Part shown: piece by piece, positions 1 to 10,898 of the stretch
Numbering within the stretch: the first letter of the stretch is position 1
Layout of the letters: each line of letters opens with the position of its first letter
Assembly (NCBI RefSeq): GCF_000003605.2
Contig: NW_003158236.1
Coordinates: 36,763-100,762 of the forward strand
Length of the DNA: 64,000 nucleotides
Source of the DNA: Saccoglossus kowalevskii
Lineage: Eukaryota; Hemichordata; Enteropneusta; Harrimaniidae
Direction: 5' to 3'
The notes under the pieces: model-generated
Seen by the model: only the letters and a program-made list of their open reading frames with translations
Databases searched by the model: none
What the model was told of the DNA's origin: nothing
Program-made: the position numbers and the translations under genes

Positions 1-3000
1 GGGGGCTTATGTTTTACTCTGGGGATATAGTAATAAATAACCAAAATGCCATTATAATAGGAATATTCACACATAGCTCCGTCACATAAGCCAAAACAAG
101 GTATGTGATACGTGCGGTAAAATACACTGCAAGTACATTGTAGAGACAACAGTTAACTTGTAAAGAGTCAGCGAAACTGACATGCACGTATTAGTATTCA
201 TTTCAACGACATGTACTATTAATGATACAACCCCCCCCCCCCTCGTCAAAATAGTACTTATCATTGGTACTCCTTCGCCACGGTACGGATCACTGGGTTT
301 CAATTTGTGAACTCATTATACGAATATCGGGCATCACTATGTGGGCATAACCCCTCCCCACCCCCATACAGGACACAGTATATTGGTTATCATTGTATGA
401 ACGTGAAACACAGTATTAGATTTCACTATGTGGACGTATCCCCTGTAAACCCTCCTCCTTTAAATTACATGGCACGGTTGGAATCACTCGTTGCCCCCAT
501 ACCCGACATTATACAGAATAATATGCTTGTCTCTATGAACATAATCTGCCACTATGATACAGTTTAGTGATTATCACCCTGTATCGGGCATCCTTCTATG
601 AACATGATCTATCCTTCTCCATGACGAGGTATATTCAGCATCATTATATGTCCTATACTGAAAATTGTAGAATTGCTCGTTTCTAAGCTACGTGTTCGCC
701 AATGGACATCGTTATGTAATCATGTCTTGTTCTGTGAGGGATAGTGCTCACGGAACAACGATTCTACATGATTGTTGAATTCATTCCGTCTTATTATTTG
801 TGGAAAATTGTTTGTCTATGCTTTTACTCGCAAACGTGCCGAACTTGCCGATCCGCATGACTTGGTAGGAACGTCACATCACAAAATTAGGTGTATAAAA
901 TGCAAGAGGCCCATAGCTAATAATTTATATTAAAAGATCGTTATGTGTTTGACATCCCATAGGTGTTTCTTTGCACGAAATCACGGCATACATTATAAAC
1001 TATCGTTTTACGTGTGATGCAATTTCAACTAACAGAGCGAGAGTTTCTGGTCTATACTAGTTGCTTGCTCTAAACGTTACCAATGTCGTTTTATTATACG
1101 TGGTCGTTTTATTATACGTGGTCTTCAAGTGAAACAACCTAAGAAATTAAATAATTAGGGCTCTTTCTGAACGCACAATGCATTGGAACACGTTGTTAAA
1201 AAGTCTGTCACAATGTCAGTGATTTACATTACAATAGCAAATATAATTTGTCCTAAATAGAGCTTGACCGAGTTCATTTGCATGAATATGTAATTTACCT
1301 GGTCATGACAGAAATTAGCTTTAGTTTCAAGCAGGACTTGTGGATAAAACAATTGCTGTTATAAGTTGTCCATGTTGATAATAATTTAATTTAGGAGATA
1401 AATACATATCCTTAGGCTCGATCGAATGTGCATCACCGAAAGCAGTTCTGGATTGATAGCTACGTATTCGGCACACTACTGTATTCTTCTTCTTTGCCAC
1501 ACCTATTAAAAAAAAAACATTTTCTGAGCTTTACTGGATATTGATGTCACATTTTACCGCTGAATCTGCTTATTGTTGATAGCAAAATTACAGTCATCGA
1601 TATTCACGTTGACACAATGAGTGTATTCTTTTGATATTACAACTGATTGCTTTAACAATTATATAAGATACCCTGTATTTTCCTCATAAATGACGTAATT
1701 ACGATGTTACTCAGTTGATATATGTAGTAATAACACAACTACTTGGCCTCTGACATTTACGGTTATGATAGTTATTTTCACAAGTGAGGGGGTGTGTCAT
1801 GTGACCATATTCTCGCGAACGACGCAAGCGAACATACATCATAATGTACACAACATAACGTAATATCACGTGACACTCGATAGTATTTATCTTAATGGTT
1901 ATTATATAGTGTGAAATTAACAATGTCACGTTTCCTTAGTAAGAAGTAAACCATGAACACTAGTATTTGTGAAAATGTGTGAGTTTTACCTACATATACT
2001 ACAGTGTACAGTGATTAACTAGTAGAAGATACAGGTCACATTACAGAAACATTAACTATTGTATTATATTGATTCTTTAAAATCGATAGCAAATGAAATA
2101 CATCAGAAAAAACACACAAAAACACAACTCGTCTGACAAAAATGGTCGATTTTTTGTATCGCTAACTGATGTGTTATAAATCTACCCGTGACACAGACTA
2201 AATAAATACATTGTGACAGGGGTATACAATTGTGTACGTATTCTCAACAGTTGAATGTGTTTTATACCAACTTGACTTTTTTGTTCAGTGACCCAAAATC
2301 TATACAGCGTGCAATAAAAGGTAAATTCCAATCTATTATTCTCACTGAAATTCATTTGTAAATAAATGTTTATGATTAATTGCTTAAACGGTCCTTAAAT
2401 CGTCCTCGCGGCCATGCGATTGTCTAAATATTTAGCCGACATTTGGCCATACTACCCGGAGAAGTGACCTTAGAGATGTATTCATTTCTGATTCAGGCTA
2501 GTTGTGTATACTGATGTATTTGTATGTACCACCAGGTCACGTAGTGGTCAAGGCAAGTTTTAATGGCGTAGTTTATGTAATACAGTGACGGTATAATTTA
2601 TTGAATGGTAAATCATCAGAATGACATTACGCCACATTGTGTTTAGCCGCCTGTATTTATAACATTTGAACTAGTATCCATGCTTATAGATGACTTCATG
2701 TGCTGACGTCATATTGATGCTGACATGTCAGATATAATCAAATAGGGAACATCAGGTGTTGAAATAATCAGTTATTTGGAGTAACATGAAAACTTTGGCG
2801 CAGTACTTCGCTTTAAATTAAAGAAGAAACCACATAATACGAGAGTAGCGCATGCGCACGTTATACGCTAGATATAGTATTAACTCTGTTTACTGTACTT
2901 TAGTGACCCCGAGGTTAAATATCCTCGGAACATGATATACATTTTTACTGCACGTCCAATATAACTCTGCTAAATTGTCAGACAAACAGCTATCGGCGAT

Positions 3001-4615
3001 ATCACAGTATTCTTGGCGGGCAAAATACATTGCACTCTCATATTTTTTTATATTGAGTATTGAGGAATTAAACGACAGGCGGCAATCTGCTTTAGGCTTG
3101 AAGTGTTCTGTAATGAATTTCGATTTATCGACGCAGAAAAATAAACATATTGGCCAATAATGTTGTGCATCGAATCGTACTGTTGCCATTGCCACATGGC
3201 ATTGAAGTACTGACTAAATCGATTATAGTGCAATCGTAGGACATGAAGATGAATGGATGTCGAATAACGAACAATCAATGAGTCTAATTTATATTCTCAA
3301 ACTAAACACGATCAAGGTGAGCTTCAGTGTTATCCCTTACAGCACACCAGAACAATGTAATTGTATAGCCATGTAGACACACTCAGTATACTCAACGCTA
3401 TCTGATAACATACATCTCTGAGGAGAAATTGCGAAGTTTCGAAAAACTGACTTTTGTACATAATATCCGTACAGGTATTGCACTCTCACAATGAGTGTAC
3501 ATTCTAGTTAAACTAACGATCAATAAAAATCACTAACCTTCATATAATTCGTGGCTATTTTCTTGAATTGGTTTTCTAAAAATATTTCCATAAATCCGCT
3601 TGAAGTGTTTCCGAGCGAGAGATTCGCTGAATTTATTTTATTTGTTATCAAGAACCGTTGTGAGATTGATTTAACCGTACATTTCAATTTAAGGCATTGT
3701 TCTGTTCCATCAGTCCGCTGATAACTCTGCCACTTCTCGTCCGTGAAACCAACTCAAAAGATTAGCTTCAACACAAATACGTCGTCACGGTGCTTATTGG
3801 GGTTCGCTTGTACATGTAGTTCATTTAATTTAAATCTCATAACGATGTAGAGTATATGAAGCGTGTATTTTACATGTGTACATGTATCATTTGTATGAAC
3901 GTAAGCTGGGATAAGCAGGCAAACCGGCGCCACCTTACGGTGTGTATGTGATATAATTTACGATAATAAACACATCTTTATAATAATAAATAAGCAGATT
4001 GTCCTGAAAATATCATGAGCAGTGATTTCTGCTGACTATGTATTCGTTGTAAAGTCACGATGATTATTATAAATCACAATTCATTTACATGGGTAAAATT
4101 TGTCATTTTGAGTTCGAAGAACAATTTACTATTTGTATCGTGTTAGCATACATTTAAAATATAATGCATGACGTATTAGTCTATGTGTAATCATTTCGGC
4201 TAATTTGCATATGAAATTAAAAGTACAAACTGAAATAAAGGTTATGATTACGGGCCCCCTCAGCTTCCTCATTTTGGAACCAGTGGATTACCAAATTTAT
4301 ATGACGTGCTGTCATTGGTTGCAGTCAACAATTATTATAATTAACATCCAAAGATATTACTTGAATAACTAATAAAACTGAGACGTTTAAATATGCGACA
4401 CTTTTGGGTGTTTTCTGCAAGTTTAAAAATATATGTAACTAGTATTATATTAAATACAATTCTTCAAAGCAGGTATGCGTTTGTGCTCACACATGACTAT
4501 GCATTGTAAAACAGAAGTAGCCACACTATCAAACAATATATTCATTCACATGCATTGAAATGAACTTACAAGTTCAAGAACATACAACAAATGACTGACA
4601 AATACAACATTTACA
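1..4615. other. Non-coding DNA left of the CACAG transposon; no gene recognised
   Basis: I see no convincing exon here on either strand. It holds a poly-C run near 231-242 and an 18-bp unit repeated twice at about 1088-1125. The open frames present are short, overlap on opposite strands and show no family motif. The missing 5' exons of the receptor gene (signal peptide and start of the ligand-binding domain) could lie here or left of the window. I looked for the YNxxxRPV-type signature of nAChR exon 2 and did not find it. Confidence 0.5.
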
Positions 4616-4643
4616 CACAGTCCCTCTATCCCCGGTCTGGAAA
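4616..4643 (+). repeat. Left terminal inverted repeat of the 1153-bp transposon
   Basis: All 28 bases match the reverse complement of 5741-5768; similarity stops immediately inside the repeat. Confidence 0.9.
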
Positions 4644-5740
4644 CGGTCATTGTATTAGGTATGAATTGGCCTCCTTCCCTGGCAAAGGCGCATTGCGGGC
4701 ATGGGCAAAGCATTGTCACGTGATCAGTACGCAGCCGGCCACTATTTTTGACATCGTCAGTGTTATGTATTTTTTTACAACTTAGTTATTTATTCCAGAA
4801 TTCGTGCTTTTTCACATAATTTTTTAATCAGGATATCTGTATAAGGTCATACTTTAGTCGGCGAGTAGTTCTTTAATTTATCTATTTTACCACCAGCGAC
4901 ACATTTTCGCAACAAATTTTCATACCTTTACCCAGATATTTGTCGTTTTTGATTTTGGGGTGATTGAAATGAGCTCTATTTTATTTACCATACTTCTCGG
5001 CACGAAACCAATATTTGTCTTCGATTTTGACATTTTATGATCGAAACATATCATTAAAAATTGGTGGGCTGATTTGTTATTTGTCACACCGCATTTTATT
5101 AATGTTAAATTGAGCGACTTTTATGGATGCTTTTTAGATCTTAAACGCAAATGGCGACGCTTTGAAATGATAATGTACTCAATTCTGTGCTAAAAAAATC
5201 ATTTATATACAAACATTGAAGCATTGTTTTATACTTTTGCATAGAATAAAGTCATTAGTTGTAGTATAGTTGACTTGAACTGTTATGAACACCCCAAGAA
5301 TAAAAAAATATCACAGATTTTTCGATCGACTACGTACGTTAACTTGAACGACGCCATTTTGACAAATGTCAGCAAGTTGGCACGCGAAGTTTTTTCCCTA
5401 TTAAAACGAGAAAATAACATAATTCCCGATATTAATCTTTGCATTGCAGGAACTGGATGTTTATGAGTTGGTAGGCTGGTTGTGATGCGTATCAGGGTTC
5501 AAAAAACCCAAATTTCATAGTGATAATTTTGTTTACATGTTTGTTTACGTTGTGGTTGCCCCAATTTGAAGTCAAAGTGAAGTCATACAATGAGGTATCG
5601 CTTTGCATGACGGTAAATTTTCCGATTTTAATGAATATTTTGACGGTATTTGTAATCTGTCTGACTTCCTGACTCCCTCGGCTCGGGTGTGAACGGTTTG
5701 TTTACCCGCACCGGGGTTCGAGACAAAAGAACGCTAGTCC

Positions 5741-5768
5741 TTTCCAGACCGGGGATAGAGGGACTGTG
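5741..5768 (-). repeat. Right terminal inverted repeat of the 1153-bp transposon
   Basis: Exact inverted copy of 4616-4643, ending in GGGACTGTG and followed by ATTTATA. Confidence 0.9.
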
Positions 5769-6753
5769 ATTTATACTATAGTATATAGTCATATCAGTAC
5801 GAGAACGATATATGTTTAGTAGTAAGTGATACCAGGTGTTTACATGTGAGTACATCCTACGCAACATGTGACATTCGAAATACTGACCTGAGATAGTATT
5901 GCATAAATATTCTAGCACAGCCATGACAATTCTAACATTGTGTATGAACACAGTAAACTAGTATGGTTTATTATAAAGTTACAACATGCATCGCGTAGCA
6001 TAATGGTTGGAAACATGAATTAACTTCATTATCTACGGCATAAGGATAATCATCAACATAACACGGGTATGATCTTTCTGAAGTCTTGATAACATTACAT
6101 TCACTGATGTCTCACAGTTGGGTACTTTCCTTGGCCATCAAATATTTTCAGTTTGATTCGTAGACGTAATAAAAAGTCGAATTACTGAACGTGTTCGATA
6201 CAAGAACATGAAAAATCAGGCAGCAGCACGAATGTTAGGTGAAAACTGCCATATTTTTGTTATTTCTTTGTTTGACGTCACATTAGTTATGTTATATATG
6301 AATCTACATTTGGTTTAAATACTGTACATGATCTCGCAGCTATATAGTAATGTAAATCTACTTTCACTATGTTATGTAACTCCATATGACGTATATATAT
6401 GACGACTTTACATGTCTACATTCAAAGCTATAGATTCAGATGAATCGAGTTAATAATATTTTCTTTATATTCGGCAGATGAATCGCAATATGATGAATAT
6501 GCTCAAACACTGTATATTACTGCCCCTATGGTGTTGATTATACAGCGTTAGTGGGTAGAATCAAACAGCCATACTAATCTTTTATGTTGGTTGTTCCCTG
6601 CTGTTCACACTATTACATGGCTGTAAATGGCATCTCGTGCTGTAAATATCCCCGGTTATGCGAACATAACATATATTAATAACAATAATTCATACATAAG
6701 ACTTGGATAATGTTTCTTTAGGTCACGGGGTCACTGTCATTCAATATTCACAG
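5769..6753. other. Non-coding stretch between transposon and candidate exon
   Basis: No motif-bearing open frame or repeat was recognised; ordinary AT-rich DNA. Confidence 0.5.
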
Positions 6754-6824
6754 TATCCAGGAGTTACAAGACATTGTCGATTAGACACATTCCTGCGATA
6801 TTATATATTTCAATGTGGATGAAG
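6754..6824 (+). CDS. Candidate upstream exon of the nicotinic-like receptor (low confidence)
   Basis: An acceptor (TTCACAG, ending 6753) is followed by an open frame to a strong donor, AAG|GTGAAC, at 6824/6825. The frame ends on a codon boundary, which is exactly the phase needed to join the exon at 7392. Its last residues read AILYISMWMK and would run into EWDDFRLRWN, compared with VLTTNIWLQM-YWTD in typical nAChRs: the tryptophan of binding loop D (Trp55) falls near its expected place, but one residue is missing between the two tryptophans. The family norm is a 45-bp phase 0-0 exon, and no AG lies at the matching start. A second in-frame similarity a little downstream (ALWLDIY, 6852-6872) also resembles this region but has no usable donor. 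The call rests on phase, donor strength and weak similarity. Confidence 0.3.
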
Positions 6825-7391
6825 GTGAACTTAAAATATTGTACTTCTTGTGCCTTATGGCTGGATATATATGGTAGTCGAAAAGTGGCTGATAGATGCC
6901 GTTTTGTATCAGATGCAGAGTGGCCGTATTTGTTACAATATATGTTTCAATTAAATCTATACACCCATGTCTCAGATATAGCAGAATCTATGCGTAAAGC
7001 TATGATCAAAAACGAGAATATTATACTATTTTAAAACGACAGCGGCGCCACTCACCTGTTTTGTAGTCGATGTTGAACTGAATAGAACTACTATATACTA
7101 CTATCGGGGAAAACTGTTCAGACGACACGCACGCGAAGCTGAAATGAAAGAGCCGTCAGAGAAACGGGGATCAATTTCAAATCAATTTGTCCTCAAAGGA
7201 AAATGTTAAATTTCATAGAAGTACATCGATATTCAATATTATAAGTGATAGTAATTACGAAGCCTTGATTTTACCAAAGAGGTAAAATTGAATTACACAA
7301 AAGCCTTATAAAATTTACTGTTTTGTTTGGGCACTCGATAAATAGTAGAACACGTTTTTCATTTCACAAATGTTTTGTTTGTAATTTTCAG

Positions 7392-7501
7392 GAATGGGAT
7401 GACTTCCGTCTACGTTGGAATCCAGTAGACTACGATAACATCACACTAATGGTGGTGCCAGTGAGCTACATTTGGAATCCGGACACTTCACTACTCAACA
7501 G
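7392..7501 (+). CDS. Nicotinic acetylcholine receptor-like subunit, exon with loop A
   Basis: This exon encodes part of the extracellular ligand-binding domain of a pentameric Cys-loop ion channel. It is bounded by TTTTCAG at 7391 and GTATGC at 7502. It is exactly 110 bp, begins in phase 0 and ends in phase 2, matching the classical nAChR exon 4 in size and both phases. Residues 1-36 of the recovered fragment include the hallmark EWDDFRLRWNPVDY, then VPVSYIWNPDTSLLN, equivalent to the family pattern WxDxxLxWNPxDY...IWxPDxxLxN. An N-glycosylation sequon, NIT, lies at residues 16-18. The loop A tyrosine usual in alpha subunits (LYN) is Leu here, pointing to a non-alpha or divergent subunit. The next exon is 2.3 kb downstream. 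The specific subunit class is not assignable, so no symbol is given. Confidence 0.93.
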
Positions 7502-9820
7502 GTATGCGTGAATGTATGTATGTGTGGCAATGAGAAAACCTGAATACTACGCAGGATTTATAGTATACACGCTCAAGTGCTTATGTCGTACACGTGTTCG
7601 GAAGACTATTTCAAATAAACTTACACCATGTGTGCGGTTTCGATAAACATAGAATTTCTTCAATTTACAAGATATATGCGAACACGTGAACAGGTCACGG
7701 GAAACGTATATATATATATAATTATGTATATCTTTCATGTCGCCGCCAACTGAATATATAGGTTGATATGATCTTCTGCCCGGAGTAAGTGTCTTGTGAG
7801 ATAATATTTGATCATATCGACTCCAACATTACACACATGAGAATTACGCCCGTATCATCTAATACGTTGCTACGATCATATGTTTCGTTGAATATAAGAT
7901 GTTAATTAAATTTGGCATGAATACCCTTCATAACAATATAGGACATAATCCTTAATACTTATGGGAAATCATGGGATAGCATTCGCTAAAGCTATGTTCG
8001 AGACCTTTTCGGTCGAATGATATTATGTTTAATATTTTCGTCCAGTTTTAATTTATGTTATCGAAACACAGAATGTATACAAATATGTGAACGTCTCTTC
8101 AGACAATCAGTGAGTTTGTCCAAAACTTTCATCAGTGTTGCTTACAAGCATTGTGTAGTACGATTAATGATGGTTCCACCCTAACAATTCTCCAGTGTTG
8201 AAACTTGTTGTAATGTTATCACTGACATGTGTTCGGCTTAGCGTGCATTCCCACAATGCATCTGCGTAAGATGTATACATTAAGTACTTAAGATGAAATA
8301 CATTTATTTACACATAGCATAAGTGTACGTGATTTGGTTATGTTTTATGGCGCATGTGGCCCGAGTAGAAACCGAAAAAGTAAGATGCCGATGATTACTC
8401 ATATTGAGACACAATTAATTCTCAGTATGCGCTTGTTTACAATTAACAATTCCCATCACGTATGCATTAATCAGACATATGCATTTTACGAGAGGGAACT
8501 AACAATAAAAGGTAAACATAATAAATTAATGTTATATATATATTCCAAACTTAGTAGCATTTTTTTCAGTTCTTTATAAATTGCCAATTGCGCGTTAGTG
8601 TGTATATTATTATGGTACTCGTACAATTACACGTGACTCGCGTATGAAATGTATCCACAGCTGTAATTTGTGTTGAAAATGACATGTTTTATCATCTTGA
8701 GCAAAATCAATATATTGACCCTATCACCGGACACGGTTCTATGCAGCTGTCAGATGAAACAAACTTGTGGATGTAGTGATTGTGATTTCTATATCATAAT
8801 AAAGAACAAGTTGACAATTGTGATATACGCTGATGTCGTGTTTTCATTAGGGGCATCCCCTTGAAAATTATTTCCTCGAACATATTTAGATGTTATTCGC
8901 CACAAACAAGAAACAATATGCGGTATGCTTCATAAAAAAGTTGTTTATGTTTAATATTCGCACTACGTTATCATACATACAGCAGCGTATATAAAGCGTT
9001 ACTACTAAAGCTTGAATTCAGACGGTCGACATAAAATGACCCTCGGCATGAAGTTGAAACGCCCGGATTGATATATAACGCACTCGTGACATGGCCGTTG
9101 TTGATATTGTAAACACGTCTTGAGATTAAGTAGCATTTCAAATTTAAATGTATCGATCTGGTATTTTTCAAAACAGGCTCATTCATGATATTCATGATAT
9201 TGTTCATGCACAATTAAATGAGTACTTAAATACTAACAAAAAATCTTATTTTGACACTATTCATTTAAGTCCACAGCAGATAGTTTTACAGTGTTATGCA
9301 TCAATTCGAATAATAGTGTTAATATACCATTCTGTGAATATACATTCAATTGTTAAGTTGTTTTTTTATTTCAAAATTGTGATTTCAGCCAGTCGGTGTG
9401 CAATCGGGATTACTGTCATAAATAAAATAAGGACGTACACTTTTTCTCTCGCTCGGTTTTGGATATAATTTTATCAGACATGATTTAAAATCTATTACAA
9501 ACAAAAACAAGTGTGAAATTGAATATGAAGGGACGTAATGTCAGAAGCGCTTCAGAGTAGGCAAAAAATGTTCAGTGCGCCACGACGTGCGTCAAAAAAA
9601 AGGATAATCAGAGTTTGTAGTAACATTATTCCTTATTCTGATATAATATGAGGTTATTACGAAGATACCTCAAAGTATGCACGAAGACAGTACAGTGACA
9701 GCATCGGCACGGTGTTACTTATGGCGTTACGGTGACAGATGTATAATACTATGTAATACATTATTTTCAAATCTCTATGTAATTCATTGTAATGATTAGT
9801 GTATGTATTTCACGTTGCAG
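7502..9820 (+). other. Intron of the receptor gene
   Basis: Begins GTATGC and ends CACGTTGCAG. The split codon AG|C gives Ser, reading LLN-S-AEGNYE across the junction as expected for nAChRs (LYNNADGNYE). No other exon or repeat was recognised inside. Confidence 0.88.
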
Positions 9821-10898
9821 CGCTGAGGGGAATTACGAAGGGTATCCCAGGGTGCATTTGAGTTATTTGGACGTGCAGATATTTTTTGATGGACACATAA
9901 TGAAAGTAACCCCGGGCATACTTCGCACGCCATGTTTGATGGATATAACGTATTTTCCAGTTGATAAGCAGACGTGTTATTTCGAATTTGGACTCTGGAA
10001 ATTCTTTGATAGATTGGTGAGTTTGACTCCCGGGGCTGACGATGCACCTCTTGAGAATTACATCGCCAATGTAGAATGGGACTTTATCGATTCGAAGACA
10101 GAAGCGATTAAGAAAACCTTTCTGACAATGGATGGAGGTTACGACAGTTTCACAAGTATCATAATTACTATAAATATACAACGGAAACCGCTCTATTATA
10201 TATTAAATGTAATTTTACCGTGTGTCGTCGTGTCTATTCTCAGCGTTGTGAGTTTTTGTCTTCCATCCTCGTCCCCAGAAAAACTGGATCTCAGCATATC
10301 ATTGTTGCTGACTATGTATGTGTTTAATTTACTTGTGATAGACCTTTTACCAGCAACCTCGTCGTCTGTTCCCTTCCTGACTCGATATCTATTATTCAAT
10401 ATGAGTATTATTGGCTGTTCCGTAGCCTCCACCATGCTGGTTTTGAAAGTCTACAAGAGACAGCTAAATGATCAAAGAATGGCAACGTGGGTCCGAAAAC
10501 TATTTTTAGGCAAGCTCGCGTGGCTATTGTTTGTCCATGTGAAACGGCCACCAAAGGAAAAGAAAGAAAAGAAAACGTTTATGAAAATTGAACATATTGG
10601 AAATGATGAAAGTCTTCTTCTGAAACCAATCTTACGAAATGCTGATGATTCGCCAGTGTTCTGCCGAATAAACAAATATGAAAAAAATCTAGTTGCACCA
10701 CGGAACTGCTTCACCACAAACCCAACTTTCAAATTTCCAACGAAGCTACATGTATTTCGACAAAGGCAAAGGAATGGCAGGTGCACGTGTACACATGCTT
10801 CCGGTCAAGATAAAAAACTCCTTCATAACTCAGAGAAGATGGTCGACATCCTAGATCGACTAGCCAAACATTTTATACCGAAGAGATCCAATGAAATG
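9821..10898 (+). CDS. Nicotinic acetylcholine receptor-like subunit, exon with Cys-loop, M1-M3 and cytoplasmic loop
   Basis: This 1078-bp exon carries residues 37-396 of the recovered fragment. Seen in order: AEGNYE; the signature Cys-loop CLMDITYFPVDKQTC (9933-9977, 13 residues between cysteines, with FP.D); a loop B Trp in FGLWKFF; M1 from QRKPLYYILNVILP (about 160-184); M2 SPEKLDLSISLLLTMYVFN (about 191-213); M3 from VPFLTRYLLFN (about 220-247). The cytoplasmic loop has the conserved post-M3 motif WVRKLFLGKLAWLLF, a basic stretch, and an MA-like helix SEKMVDILDRLAKHF before the donor ATG|GTGAGT. There are no vicinal cysteines in loop C, so it is non-alpha-like. Glu at -1' is retained, the cation-channel residue, but 2' is Asp rather than Thr/Ser and -2' is Pro. 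Introns found within this stretch in many nAChR genes are absent. Confidence 0.95.

Larger units (their letters stand above)
4616..5768. mobile_element. Non-autonomous DNA transposon with perfect 28-bp terminal inverted repeats
   Basis: The first 28 bases (4616-4643, beginning CACAGTCCCTCTATCC) are the exact reverse complement of the last 28 (5741-5768). The flanks look like a diverged 7-bp target-site duplication, ATTTACA on the left and ATTTATA on the right. The 1.1-kb interior has no open frame resembling a transposase, so the copy would need enzyme supplied in trans. The superfamily is not settled: CACAG-type ends occur in more than one cut-and-paste group. Perfect repeats with only one difference in the flanking duplication suggest a fairly young insertion. 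It lies about 1 kb upstream of the first candidate receptor exon. Confidence 0.85.

Noticed and set aside
6852-6872. ALWLDIY as the true receptor exon 3
   Set aside because: Resembles the family, but the available GT donors (6874, 6877) leave the wrong phase for the exon at 7392; kept only as an alternative.
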